DNA of 64,000 nt from positions 159,872,388-159,936,387 of the forward strand of contig OY294068.1 of the NCBI GenBank assembly GCA_958510875.1, in the 5' to 3' direction. The position numbers and the translations under genes were made by a program. Below are positions 43,376-55,490 of this stretch, one piece after another. Position 1 is the stretch's first letter. The number at the start of each line of letters is the position of its first letter. The notes under the pieces were generated by a model. The model ran no database searches. It worked only from the letters and a program-made list of their open reading frames with translations, and was not told the DNA's origin. The DNA comes from Endomychus coccineus. Its lineage: Eukaryota; Arthropoda; Insecta; Coleoptera; Endomychidae.

Positions 43376-45679
43376 TCAATACCCTCTGTATACACAAGGC
43401 CTTGTGAAAAATTATATTTTGCATCCTTAGGTGTCATTGTGTTTCGAAAGTATTTTTATTTGTAAATGAGCTTCTATAAAAGTATTATGATTGAATAAAG
43501 TACGTTGCAAAATGGCTTGCTAAGTGAACGTTTATGTTGATGAAAATTGAAAATTTCGTCTTCTATCGGAACAGATTACACTGCAGATGACTAGCTAAAA
43601 AATTAGATATTCTGCAAATACTATGATTTTATCCTCACTTTTACATACCAGTTCAAATGCCTATAAGATTTTAGGAAATTGAAATGTGTTAATTTTGTCG
43701 CATTCAACCACTAAAGTTTCTAATTTATACTTAAAACGATCCGGTAGTTGAAGAAAGAAAAAATTTTCTCACATACGCCCAAAATCAATTTAAATCTTTA
43801 AATTAAAATTATAATTACATGATCCTTTTGTTGGATGATATCTATATTAAGTCTTTATCGGATTATAAAGCCGGAAATATTGTTGGTACCGCTTGCAATA
43901 ACACGTTAATTGCAACAACAGCATTTGTGTTTATGATTTTTAGTGTTAATTCAAAATTCAAATGATTCTCCATATTTGTTCTGTATCAAAACTAAATCAC
44001 GAATTATTGTTTAGGTTTATAAAGTCAATTAATTTGAAATTAGAACAAACTGGATTCAAAATATTCTGTATTATAAGTGACAATATTGCACGCAACAGCA
44101 AATCCATAAACAATAAACATAACAAGTTGCGTATCGTGTATCCTCATCAAGTTGATAAATCAGGACCATTATTTTATTTATTCGGTCCAGTTCACATTCT
44201 CAAATGTATAAGGAATACTTGGTTAAATTCAAAACCCAATCGAATTATGCAGTATCCCACCCAACTTTAACTCGGCAGATAAGGACATTGCCTCATTTTA
44301 TGCTTATAAAAATGAATGAACTAAATTAATAAAATTAGATATTCTTTGAAATTGAGAACACTATCCTAGAAATTTTGTCAAAGTCGCCCTTATGGTATTC
44401 AATGAATATGTTATATAGGCTCCACTTCAATTTGGTTCAAATATAGAGCATCCCAAATCCATAGCCCGGTTTATAAACAGTTTATCAACTCGGTGAAAAA
44501 TAATGAATATAAACAGATTCAAGAGATTCAAACCAAACAAAGGCTGTTATATTCTTGACTGCAAACCTGCATATCACCCATAGGATGGAACCTCATGTGT
44601 ATGTCCCAGTCGAAGGCTTCGCTTTTAGCATCGTATCTAGCAGCTGAAATTGAAACTGACATTTTTATACAACCCATCCTTTACTTTATAATTATCTACT
44701 ATTATCTGAATACTTGAGCATTTTTCAATAAGAATTCTTCTGGAAGATGAAACTTAACTTTGTATTTGCATTTTATAATCTTCAATTGGTACGGCAAAGG
44801 CATTAAAATACCTGAATGTAGCACTCAACAAATTAGGAAGCCGACATGGCATGTAAGTTACTGGTCAAACCTTTCAAGGACGTCAGGTTAACGGAAATAC
44901 CCTTCATCAGGCAATACATTTTTCTGAAGAGCTGGCAAAAACTACCTATTTCAAGAACTGTTACAATAGTGCATCCTTCCTAAACTTCTTTGACACACCT
45001 CAGTTTACAGAACCCTTGTCAAACATATCAAAGATCGTAGTATGGAATCCCGGTTCACAATATTGGATCTTCCATCACTAAAGAAGGGAGTCTAAGTAGT
45101 TTAATCAGATGATGAAAAGCGGAAACAAGGCAATGATAATCACCGGAGGGTGATACCTCTGGACAAACGATCATGCAGATAACAACAACGAATACTCCTA
45201 GGTACTGAAAGTAGTCGGCTTTACCTTCAAAAGGCGAATAAGGGAGATTTTCCAGGAACCTATAGCCGAGGGTGGGTAACTTGAAGGATGATTCGTAAAT
45301 CGAGTTTTAAAAAAATTTATGAAATTGGATGTCTGGCTCCGCTTTGAATAAACTAACAATACCAACACATACTGCATGGTCACACATGGTTCACAGATTT
45401 TTAGATATAATTAGGTATTGTTTGAATGAGCTTAAATTAAATTACATATTGTTGGAAAGTTTCAAACAGATGCATTAGAAGACAGGTTTTTTACATTAAA
45501 AAAAGTAAATGGGTGCAACTAAGGACTCGGTTCATGTCTGGCGACCCCGTTTGAAGAGAATCCTTATATATGTCCTAATAAATAAATAAAACTTGTTTTT
45601 ACTGTCGGTAACGTGTCGTAACCTACAACATAGTCGTCACGATCGAGCACCCAGGCCTTGTGTATATAGAGGGTATTGA
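43376..45679 (+). mobile_element. P-superfamily-type element, degraded
   Basis: A 26-bp end, TCAATACCCTCT(G/A)TATACACAA..., at 43376-43401 is mirrored at 45654-45679 with one mismatch. Between them lies a P/THAP9-like transposase remnant. P-type elements often have ends beginning CA. I found no flanking duplication, so the exact ends are uncertain. The right half (44650-45650) shows no further domain. Confidence 0.5.
43818..44650 (+). pseudogene. P-element/THAP9-like transposase fragment
   Basis: Frame 1 reads DDIYIKSLSDYKAGNIVGTA and FVFMIFSVNSKFK to a TGA at about 43963. After a one-base shift it continues to 44270 as SVSKLNHELLFRFIKSINLK, then FKIFCIISDNIARNSKSI and PLFYLFGPVHILKCIRNTW. 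The sequence KVALMVFNEYVI appears near 44390. The order (D-E-I-Y-I-K, N-I-V-G, I-S-D-N, H-I-L-K-x-x-R-N) matches the catalytic domain of P-element transposases. The Asp expected before VHILK reads Gly, and several stops occur. The THAP domain is not seen upstream. Confidence 0.65.
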
Positions 45680-46074
45680 AGATTAGCATTGTTGTCTGAG
45701 CGACTAATTTTCTGAACGGTCCGTGTCCCGTTAGTATCTCTGTCAGCAGGTGACATCTTTCTCACTTGCTAAGACCAGTATTTTCTAATGTGGGTTAGGG
45801 TTGAATAAACCTCGATAGTGAGACTATCGAAAACTATTGATAATACTATCGAATACACTCCAATTAAAAAAGTTTAAAAACTAAGATGCACTTAATAAAA
45901 ATATATACAAATAATCAAATTGTCACAAGTTTATTTGTTTTATTTTCAATTATTCAATTATGAAATCAATTGATTATTGTATTACTATGACCATTTGTAT
46001 GCGAAGTTTCTATAATTGAAAAAAAAATATTTTTTATTTGAACAAGGGGTCCATTAGAATTTCAGATATCATAA
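45680..46074. other. No gene recognised
   Basis: Contains clustered ACTATCGA-type words near 45810-45855 and nothing else of note. Confidence 0.35.
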
Positions 46075-46420
46075 AGGAGTATACGTGATATTGGTACGTT
46101 AGCTAGGTTCTGCCCATGACAACAATATATTTGACAATTCAAGAGTTTGAATGAAATTTAGGAATAATGAAATGGTGATAGTGAATATCCTGTACCATCT
46201 TACATGATAGTTCCACTTGCTAACCCAATATCCGAAGGAGAAAACTTATTTAATGAATCACGAGTTCAAACAGGAAATGTTGTAAAAGATCTTTCGGTAT
46301 TAAAAAAAAAGATTTCCAATTTTGTCAATTGGTAGTAGCAATTTACGCCTTATGCATAAAATCATAATTGAGGCAGCAATGTTACACAATGTGGAACTTA
46401 GAAGTTCACCAAATACTAGC
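46075..46420 (+). pseudogene. PIF/Harbinger transposase fragment
   Basis: Reading frames show GSAHDNNIFDNS (first catalytic Asp block), then GDSEYPVPSYMIVPLANP, a NESRVQTGNVVKDLSVLKKK block in place of the usual rtRnvVEr...LK, and LRLMHKIIIEAAMLHNVE. This is the C-terminal two-thirds of a HARBI1-like DDE transposase. The catalytic Glu of the VE position reads Lys-Asp, and the frame breaks near 46330. It is a decayed transposon copy rather than the host HARBI1 gene, judging from the lesions. Confidence 0.6.
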
Positions 46421-46861
46421 TACCTAAAAACATTGATATTCCTTGCAGTTACTAACCAGCACTTAAGATTATGTGAAAATACAGAATAGTTTTAATTGTT
46501 GTTAAAGAGAAGTTATCCGACAAGTTGTTACTCAGTATTTTAATCAGAGATGCAAAGACCGGGCCTTTTGAAATCATGAGCTGTCAATTCTCTATTTTAT
46601 CAACTGTAGCTGTATAGAAATACTATTTAAGTGTTGACAGCTCATTATTCATATTACTATAATTGGTAGAAATTTATATTCAATCAATTTTGGTTAATTG
46701 TACAGACTAATTATTGCACCGTTGTTATTCCTCTCAATGAATGTAGTTGCACAGAAATATCCTTTTAAGACTTAACATAGTACATTCTTATATATTACAT
46801 TAAGTTTAAGTTACTACAATTGATAGAAAATTGATTTATGATTATGTCAAAAAAGTTCCAC

Positions 46862-46975
46862 TATAATTCGCTTTAGGGTACCCCTGCAGAAAAAAATTCC
46901 CAAAAAATACCTGGGTTGTCATGGCGACGCTAAGTTTTATAGAATAAAAAATGTTGATGTGAAATTTTCATTTAA
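46862..46975 (+). repeat. Short interspersed repeat, copy 2
   Basis: Plus-strand relative of 38955-39072 sharing GGTACCCCTGCAGAAAAA and TGTTGATGTGAAATTTTC. The central motif here reads GTTGTCATGGCGAC. Confidence 0.65.
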
Positions 46976-46979
46976 TTTT

Positions 46980-47384
46980 CCCATTGCTAATGATATCTCC
47001 TCTTTTTAAAACTTCATTTTCAATTGGCAACTTAATGCAACATAAACGTCAGAAAGTTGACGCTACCGTAAATATTTTAATAGCCCATTGTTTTTAGGTG
47101 TGGACTAGTTTCAAATTAGGGAATGTGCAATTATGTGATGTAATAATACCTTTTGTTTACGAGCCGTACACCGACAATTATATTTCATATCGGAACCAAT
47201 AATAGAAATTGGTTGCTTAATGCTTTCTACGTGTTTGGTAGTTTTAAATTTATTCGAAGCATTCGATGCTCTTGGTAAAACTTAATTATTATGTTATGAA
47301 CGTAATCCTATATTTATTGCCTGAAATTGATTTAATAACCTCTTCATGAGAAATGGAGAAAGAAAATGACTGTGAATGATGTAT
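46980..47384. other. No feature recognised
   Basis: AT-rich, no supportable feature. Confidence 0.35.
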
Positions 47385-47945
47385 GTGAGGTCCATTGCGA
47401 AAACCGCTTCTCAAAAATTTGGTGGTCTATTCCGTGCCAAGAGCTACTTTACATCCCAGCAGCACCTCATAATCTACAAAGCACAGATTCGACCTGTCCT
47501 GGAGTAATGTTCACATGTTTGGAGGTCGGCTCCTAAACATACGCTGAAGCTCATGGATTCTATCCAGAAGAGAGCTATTCGTTTGTTTGATGATGTCACA
47601 AGTTCATTGATCCTTCTAGAATATCGTAGATAGGTGGGAGATCTCTCCCTTTTCTATAGATATTCTCATGGTCGTCTGTTGTTCCACCACGAGAGATTCC
47701 AGATAAGCGGACTAGACGAGCTCAAATTAGTCACCCCTTCATGGTCAAGCTCGAGACCTGCCGAACTTCTTCCTACCATACTTCATTTTTCTATCGAACA
47801 CCGAAGTTGGGGAACTCTTAACTAGTGAGGCCTTTTCCCTAGGGCTATAACCTCCAAACCTTCAAGAAAAACACAAATGCCTATCTCCTCTCCGTACATT
47901 CCACCGCTGGCTCACTCTCGTGTAGTCAAAGTATAAAATAAAATA
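47385..47945 (+). mobile_element. LINE remnant, post-RT C-terminal region
   Basis: Plus-strand counterpart of the 11.0-11.7 kb copy. It reads GLFRAKSYFTSQQHLIIYKA, QIRPVLE then a stop, SIQKRAIRLFDDVTSS, and after another stop VGDLSLFYRYSHGRLLF and ISGLDELKLVTPSWSSSRP. The segment includes the 3' noncoding tail with CACCGCTGGCTCAC. Two stops and no RT upstream: a 5'-truncated dead copy. Confidence 0.75.
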
Positions 47946-49748
47946 TAACAGAAAACAGCAGTTTCCTCATAGCAATTGATTATTGTTGGAACTTCTTTGG
48001 CAAAAATATGCATATTATGTTTTCGTTTTTACGAATTCAATGACTTATAGAATCTGCTGCTCTGGGCAAGTGCCTACGTTTACCTAATTTGTAAATCCGC
48101 CCCTGTGCATATTTACATATAGGTTCTAAAATATGTGCCTCTTCAATAATGAAAATCTATTTTATAGCACGTTATCGTTCCAAAATGCTAATATTTTACT
48201 TAAATAAATTATAATTTATGACTGAAGGCAACATAAATATCTTTAGATAAACATATTCCGGTCTAGCAAGATATTTTTGTTATATTTTAAAGTATAATGT
48301 AGCATTCAATTAAGCTAATGAATAGGAGAAGCATTGTTAAACAAACGAGGAATCCTATGTTTGGGAGTTTGGGGAACAAACATCTGTTTCTAAACTGATT
48401 CTTACTAGATTAAAAATGCAATAATTTCAATTAATACTAATATTTTTTTTATTATTACTATTTACAAGTTCAGTATCTTATCTTCATAAAATATCGTCAA
48501 AATTTCATACATCAAAAATAACAAATTATGACAGGAACAGGAATCAAACCATTGAAGAAGAACAAAAAATATTTGAATCATAATATTCGAATTACATAGG
48601 ATATAAAACGACAACTCCTAATAGTGTTGATACAACTAATCCTAAGATATACATATAATATATTTTACCCTAACAAAATATCTCCAAATATGCCATAGAG
48701 ACTTGTGTCAACTGTCAATTGAAATCAAATTTGTTTCATCTGCATTAAAGCTAAAGTGGAACAATTTTTTTAAAGTTTGCGCAGATATCGTACAGCCTCA
48801 TAAGTATATCGAAAGGTAAGCCAACTCCAGAGGCCGTAAACTTTGTGGTCCCTAGTTTACACCCTAATTTTCGGTGGCGACTGATTCTTCGGTGTCCATT
48901 CTTCTTTAATAGAAACAAATATAGGCAACATGTATTGAACAAAACTTATACAAGAGTATACGTACAAAGTTTTATATGCAGTTATAATAAAAGAAAAAAA
49001 ACAAAAATTTATTGTACACATAACAAATGTCAAACAAAAATTAAAAGGAAATTGTATTAAGATATATTTTTAGTGAAACGAAATAAGAAATTCTCAAGTC
49101 AAAAATAAAACTTATTATTAAATTGAAAACATATAAAACGTTGTAAAGATATATTATAATGTAATTATTTTTAATACAATAATGGCAGGTATTCTAACAG
49201 TAAATCTAGATTTTTACGCTTCCAATTTTTTTATTTCGGGATCACTGTGCAATTTTTTGGTTAAATCACGGTCTACTTATGGTCTAAGTATAACTAACTA
49301 CAGTAGAGAGCGCGGGAAACAAAAGGCAATAGCACAAATGTGGTTTACAATAGGTACTGTGGTAAATTACCTTAGGAATTTTAGATAACGTCTTGGTGGA
49401 GTAACGAGGAACAATTATTTTTATGGAACTACGAAATCCACCCGAAAGATCCATAGCTTTCGGGGACACAGGGATGAGAAGAGACAATCATGTTGCCGTT
49501 CAAGTTCAGTCTTCGGGTATACTAGGGGTGGGGTTGGAAGCGGGTTAAATCTATATTATATTGAAGGCAAATGTCATTCATCTATCAAAGACACAGCAAA
49601 CTATGACCCCTCACTCAGACCAAGGTTTAAAAAACCTTCAATAGCGCTAAACCAAATTCTTAACTAAACAGTCAAAACACACCGACACACAATAAGCCAT
49701 AGAGATCATGTAGTATGATCTCTATGCAATAAACACATACCAACAACG
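47946..49748. other. No gene recognised
   Basis: Several short open frames without family features. No repeat supported before the miniature element. Confidence 0.4.
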
Positions 49749-49756
49749 CACAGTAA

Positions 49757-50169
49757 CACGTTCGTATACACAGGTCTGGAAACTCGAGGTTGTTTCCTAT
49801 GTGAGCAGTGAGTCCGCTAAACGTCGACTGGCCCGTAGTACCAAAAATCGTACGTATGAGTTTTGACAACTGTCAGTTGACTTGTCAACACAAGGAATAC
49901 CTGCCTTTTTAGAAACAAATTACGAAATCGTGCATTGTTCCGAAATGCAAAACAGGGTACAAAAGTGTAAAGCAAGAAACTTCTGTTTTTAAAGTGCCGA
50001 AAGATGCGGAAATGCGAAAAAAGTGGATGCTTGCGATTCCGGATAGAAATCGTTTTACCACTTCGTGATCCAAGCGCTAGCTGGTGGCTGAACGAGGGAC
50101 TACGAGCTAAGCGACCCGTAAGAGACTAAAGTCAACCATAGAGTTTCCAGACCTGTGTATTCGACCGTG
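49757..50169 (+). mobile_element. P-type miniature element with a THAP-finger fragment, copy A
   Basis: The 29-bp ends, CACG(T/G)TCG(T/A)ATACACAGG..., are inverted copies with two mismatches. A perfect 8-bp duplication, CACAGTAA, lies at 49749-49756 and 50170-50177. Eight-base duplications and CA ends fit the P superfamily. Internally the plus strand encodes CIVPKCKTGYKS, then VFKVPKDAEMRKKWMLAIP (about 49932-50040). That is the first half of a THAP zinc finger, the DNA-binding domain of P-type transposases, closed by a stop. No catalytic domain, so the element is non-autonomous at 413 bp. Confidence 0.85.
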
Positions 50170-50177
50170 CACAGTAA

Positions 50178-51550
50178 CACCCAACCACAGAACCCAAACA
50201 ACACAACGCACTAATACAACCAATAAACGAAAATTCATAGATTAATGGATCATTATCATAGCTGAGAATGTCTATGATAGACAACACATAACCCTTCAAC
50301 AAGACAAATAACGTTTACATGACATACCACTCCCTAAAATATATGACTCAACTTTCACAGGGCATAGAATATAATTTTATGTCTTTCCACTCCTTCTACT
50401 ACTAGTCTACTCGTTCGGAATATGCATTAAGTCATGCAACTTGGGAATGACATCGTGGCGTCGAAGCCTACGGACAACAGCTAGTTTTCAATTCTGATGT
50501 AATCCTGATAGCGCCGGGTATATTAGCTAGTCCCACATAATTAACAATGCTAGGTTTCACCACGAATATCGGCAAAATTGAGAATTTACTTGAAATCTAT
50601 TATTTTATGAAATTATGTACATGATTGTACATCATACTAGGTTCTCATTGGTTATTAAAAGACATATTCAATGCCAAGGCTAGTAAATATTCCCATAGAC
50701 CGCCAGGAGGTCTTTTCAGTAATGTAATTAAGAAACCATTAAGTCTCTATAGATAAGTCAGCTGCATGTCATTGTCATGACTGCTTTAATATCACGAAGA
50801 TTTAATAATCAAAGTGAGCAATGACCGGTGATGAACTAAGTAAGTAAAGGATACTTCACTCTTCATCACCAATTTGGTAGTTTGCATCTGTAAACACGTC
50901 TTCAAGGTTAGTATTGGAATGTTCCGATTAACAGACACAAAACAAAATTTATACAACACATGCAAAATAGCTTTCTGTTAATTTTATTTAGCAAGAAATA
51001 TGAATCAATCAGTTCAAAGAAGCAGGTAGGAATCGAAATTTCACTATCTCAAAGAAATACTAAACTAAATATCACTTCTAGGAATATCTGTTGCTGGTTT
51101 GGTATTTCCCTAAATTCTTTCAACCGTGGTATTATTCAAATATATTATAGAATAACAGGTTAATGCTATTCTTTAGTTTTAATATGAATAATGCAGAAAT
51201 TATTTTCCAAAATACTCGAAATAAATAATTTCGATAATAATTACATGTTGTTATGTGGTCACCTTTTTCAAATGTCGATTGTTTTATTTGAAAACAAACG
51301 CATGTTTACTTGCGGTTAGTCATAGCCCACTGGACATATCAGCGTTATTCCTAATAACTAAGAATTATTCTAATCAAGATCAAATGTCGAGGTTGTAACA
51401 TTCCTTCACGTTCCATAAATTAGATTTCATTTCGTTCATGTCCATCATCATCATTGTTGAACCAAACTGGACACTCCAAAGATATTTTGGGGCAGTTAGC
51501 ACTACGGAAGCAAATACTCCGAAGTAATTTTAAAATGCAAAAATAATACA
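50178..51550. other. No gene recognised
   Basis: Nothing supportable on either strand. Confidence 0.4.
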
Positions 51551-51554
51551 AATT

Positions 51555-51830
51555 TAGAAGCGTGTCAAATTAGCCATTTTTGTAAACTTCCCACCCCTAA
51601 GATGATATTCGAGAAAATCTGGCTTCTGAATCGTATTCAGCGACCCAAAAAATCTCCTTGGTGCATTCGAAATGCCTAAAACACGTAAATTGCAAAACAA
51701 AACACATAGCGGTGCGAAATTGGCCAATTTCGTCGATTTTACCACCCCTACGATGGATTGCAAGTGTGTTCAGCGATCCAAAAAAAACCTAGGTGCACTC
51801 GAAATGCCAAAATACCTTTTTTTGTAGAAA
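51555..51830. repeat. Twofold direct repeat of about 155 bp
   Basis: Blocks sharing ACCCCTA(A/C)GATG, TTCAGCGA(C/T)CCAAAAAA and GTGCA(T/C)TCGAAATGCC occur twice in tandem order. Noncoding, probably part of an unrecognised element. Confidence 0.5.
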
Positions 51831-52001
51831 ATACAATTCAAGATTTGGAGATTTCGGACCATTTTCGCCCTCAATGGGTGGGGTTGGGGTTCCCGAGAGG
51901 TCTTAAGGTGTATGAATGATCATGAGAACCTCCTGAAGCTAATGCAAAAACAAATCTTTGATTCGAACTTACATGTTTTTTTTCCGGCTCATAACCTGGA
52001 C

Positions 52002-52420
52002 CACGGTCGTATACACAGGTCTGGAAACTCTATGGTTGACTTGAGTCTCTTACGGGTCGCCTAACTCGTAGTCACTCGCTCAGCCACCAGCTAGCGCTTG
52101 GATCACGAAGTGGTGAAACGATTCCTATCCCGGAATCGCAAGCCTCCACTTTTTTCGCATTTCCGCATCTTTCGGCACCTTAAAAACAGAAGTTTCTTGC
52201 TTTACACTTTTATACCCTGTTTTGCATTTCGGCACAACGCACGATTTCGTAACTTGTTTCTAAAAACGCAGGTATTCCTTGTGTTGACAAGTCAACTGAC
52301 AGTTGTCAGAAAATACTCCTACGTGACGACTTTTGGTACTACGGGCCAGTCGACGCTTAGCGGACTCACTGCTCACATAGGAAACAACCTCGAGTTTCAA
52401 GACCTGTGTATACGACCGTG
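52002..52420 (-). mobile_element. P-type miniature element with a THAP-finger fragment, copy B
   Basis: Opposite-orientation copy of 49757-50169, with 29-bp ends differing by one base and its own perfect 8-bp duplication, ACCTGGAC, at 51994-52001 and 52421-52428. On the minus strand the THAP half-finger (VPKCKTGYKS, VFKVPKDAEMRKKW) is again readable, with a one-base insertion after it. The different duplications prove two separate insertions rather than one inverted duplication. Confidence 0.85.
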
Positions 52421-52428
52421 ACCTGGAC

Positions 52429-53920
52429 TAAAGGATTCAGTTATCCACTTATTATACGGATACCACTTCCTAATGAAACAATCGCCAATTTCTTAATAAA
52501 TATTTACTTTACTACTACTAGTGACCATAACCATCCTGATATTTTCAATAAATATTGTACCTCTTTTTCAAAAAATAAAAAACTTAGTAAGTAAGTTCTC
52601 GTACAGTCCAGAAAATATAAAGATGAATGTTTGAGCTGCATGCATACACTCTGTTGTCTTGAAAAGTCGACGTCAATATGTCTTCCTGAAATTAATCAAT
52701 CTAAATTAAATGTATATACATATAACTGATTGCTATGGAATTATGACAAAAATAGCATAAGATTGAATGATCATTAGTTATGTAGGTATAATGAGACTGG
52801 AAATAACAGATAATTAACATAATATCATAGAACAGCATTAATAGCTAAAGTGCATTCAATTACCTTGTATAGTTGTAAACATAATAAACAAAACTATTAT
52901 TTTTCCAACAATTGTGTAATTTAATTCATAAACTTACACTACACTATTAGTCCTTCATTATTAAATAATATTTCTCTATCCCAAAGTTTCATATCTCATG
53001 CAAAAGGGGAAAATGTAGAGATATTTGTAACTAAATATAATGATTTTTGTATTTAAATGAGAAACTCTTTCCTTGTTTATAGATAAAGGAATACCATATG
53101 TCGTCTCTTTTATAGCTCTTTCTCTAATGCATAAATCCATTCATCAGTTAATTATCTCGAGATAATAAATATTATTTACGTAATACGTAGTTGCATGTTG
53201 AATGCGAATGTCAAGGTTTATCGTGCATATATGGAGAAAATAATAAATGATACGAAATTTAATAGTAATTGTAATTATCCTCACAACAATAGCTGACTCA
53301 TCCATTATATTTATTGTTTAGTTCTACAGTTTCGGCGTTTACTATGTTTAAATTCAGCCAAATTGAATCGTGAGAGTGAGCTGCTAACATTATAGAATTG
53401 AAGTTTTATGAAAACAGACTTATTTATTTATAATTTCTGATAATTGTTATTGTTTATCGTGTGATCAAAAAAATCACAGATGAATGTAATACCTACAATA
53501 ACTAATAGGTAGAATAAAGTGTTCACTATAATAATTAATTATAATTAAAGGTACCTACTTAATTGTTGAGAAACTTGTATGTACTTCAGATTTTAATGTG
53601 AACAATGAGTTTAATTTATCTATGGTTTCAGCGTTTATGTAGTGTAAAATCATTTTTACTTTCGGAATTTGGATAATTGAAGTCAACTTTACACAAACTG
53701 TCAGATTGTTTCACCTCACTTAAAGCTAGGAGCTGACAACTCCTAGTTGAAAATGCCACAGTTATTGTCAACATCAATAATAAATTAAATATTGCAAGTT
53801 TTGGGTAAACTTTGGTTCAATTTTCCAACTTCCGAAAGTTAAAATTATTGACATCGTTTATATTTGATGAAGTTGGGTTCGAGTTTATACAAATTCATTT
53901 TCATTATAACTTAGGGAAGG
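52429..53920. other. No feature recognised
   Basis: Very AT-rich. No coding, repeat or RNA feature supported. Confidence 0.4.
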
Positions 53921-53922
53921 TT

Positions 53923-54235
53923 TTAAAAAAATGAAAAATGAGAATGCTTCAAAACAGTTTCAAAGAGGGGGGGAGTTGTATAAGTCGTTAGGTTTCTGCA
54001 AATATTTTTATGGTTTTCCTGTGATTCTAATAACGTTAATTTAAAACTTTTTTGTTGGATGTGAAGTATTTCAGGATTTTCCCGGAAATTGTGGTCGTAT
54101 TCAATCAAGTAAGTATTTGGCAAATGTGGGAATCCTCTTTTCTTATTCTGATACGTTTTTTTTTGAAAACGTATCTTAGTTGTCCTTATCCTCCCGAGTT
54201 CAGATATGTATCGTACCTGCTTAAGACCTCCTTGG
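53923..54235 (-). mobile_element. Penelope-like element, GIY-YIG C-terminus
   Basis: Minus-strand frame from about 54235: RYISELGRIRTTKIRFQKKT, then YLIEYDHNFRENPEILHI and KSFKLTLLESQENHKN. This follows the second half of PLE endonucleases (LIE..H......ILH...K...LE..E..K). It abuts a plus-strand LINE and has no RT. Confidence 0.5.
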
Positions 54236-54239
54236 ACAC

Positions 54240-55330
54240 ACAGATTAATCAATATATTAGATTTTCCATTTTCTGGAATGTTTGCAGCAAATTCAACTTT
54301 GGATCCACAAGGGAAGACCCTCCTAATATTGCTGCCATCGATAGCTATATGTCTAAAATTGTCTTTCGTCAGCACACAATTAGGGGCATCCTACTTGATC
54401 TCAATACCAAAAAGTGTATGGTGGCTGACGGAATTCCACCTATCGTTCTAAAGGAATGTGCGCCTGAATTAACACCAGTTTTCCGCAGGTTGTTAATCCT
54501 TTCATACAAACTTGGTGTGTTTCCTTACAGCTGCAAGACAGCTAGAGTGCAACCAATTCCAAAAAAGGAAAGGAGACCCTTCCTAATAATTATAGACCCA
54601 TTGCTCTATTATCTGTGATCTCTAAAATGATCGAGAAAGCAATCAATAGAGAGCTACAAAATTGTGAATGACCGGCAATATGGCTTTCGTCAGCAGAGAT
54701 CAACAGGAGACCTGCTTGCTTACTTAACACATGGGGAATCTCTAGCTGTATCATTGAATATCTCCAAAGCATTTGACCGAGTCTGGCACCAACTCATTCT
54801 TGGGAAACTTCCATCATATGGTTTGCTGCCTCAACTTTGTCGCTTACTATCGAGTTTTCTCTCAGATAGATCACTCCATGTGGTGGTTGACGGAGTATCC
54901 TCCGATACAATGACTATCAACGCTGGTGTTCCACAGGTATTATCTTGGCACCAGCTTTGTTTTTGCTCCATATCAACGATCTGCTGGAAGTGACCACCTG
55001 TCCCGTCCACAGCTTTGCAAATGATGCTACACTTCATACCGCTTTCTCATCTAGAGCCCCTAAATCATCCAATGCAGCCAGAGGAGCGAGACAGGAACAG
55101 GTTGACGACAGTTAATGAAGATCTGGCAAAGATTTTGAAATGGGGATCTGATTATCTAGTAGTGTTTAATGCAACCAAAACTCAAGCTTGTGTCTTCTCC
55201 AGAAAGGCGGATCCCACGATGCCTAATATGATGATGTCAGGTATGATGTCTTCCTTAACAATGCTCGGGATCATCACCAATTGCACCCTTTCATGGAACG
55301 TTTCCATTTCTTCCGATGTGGTAATATAAC
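54240..55330 (+). mobile_element. LINE reverse transcriptase, frameshifted
   Basis: Plus-strand RT of a Jockey/CR1-type LINE. It shows FAANSTLDPQGK, then VADGIPPIVLKECAPELTPV, ARVQPIPKKE, and in another frame DRQYGFRQQRSTGDLLAYLT. SLNISKAFDRVWHQLILGKL (motif A) and NAGVPQ follow. Then comes HINDLLE and HSFANDATLH, where the usual ADD catalytic pair reads AND, and LTMLGIITNCTLSWN. At least three frameshifts and the altered catalytic box make it inactive. The end matches the distal part of the 11.0-11.7 kb copy, so it is the RT of the same family. Confidence 0.85.
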
Positions 55331-55490
55331 ACAGAGATACGGGATAACCTGAAAACTGTAGTCGCCATTCGGCAGCTCCTTCATCAATTTGATACCTATT
55401 CGTTGGTTTATTTCTAGAAAACATGCAAATATAGAAAAATACCACCAAACAACAGATGTTTCACATTCAAACTTAAGATTATGTGGTTTC

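Noticed and set aside
44880..44920. CCTGATGAAGGG on the minus strand as a possible hammerhead
   Set aside because: The GAA segment and stem II are not in the right position.
45810..45860. Clustered TATCGA words resembling DREF-type promoter sites
   Set aside because: No gene start is nearby and the words are short and degenerate.
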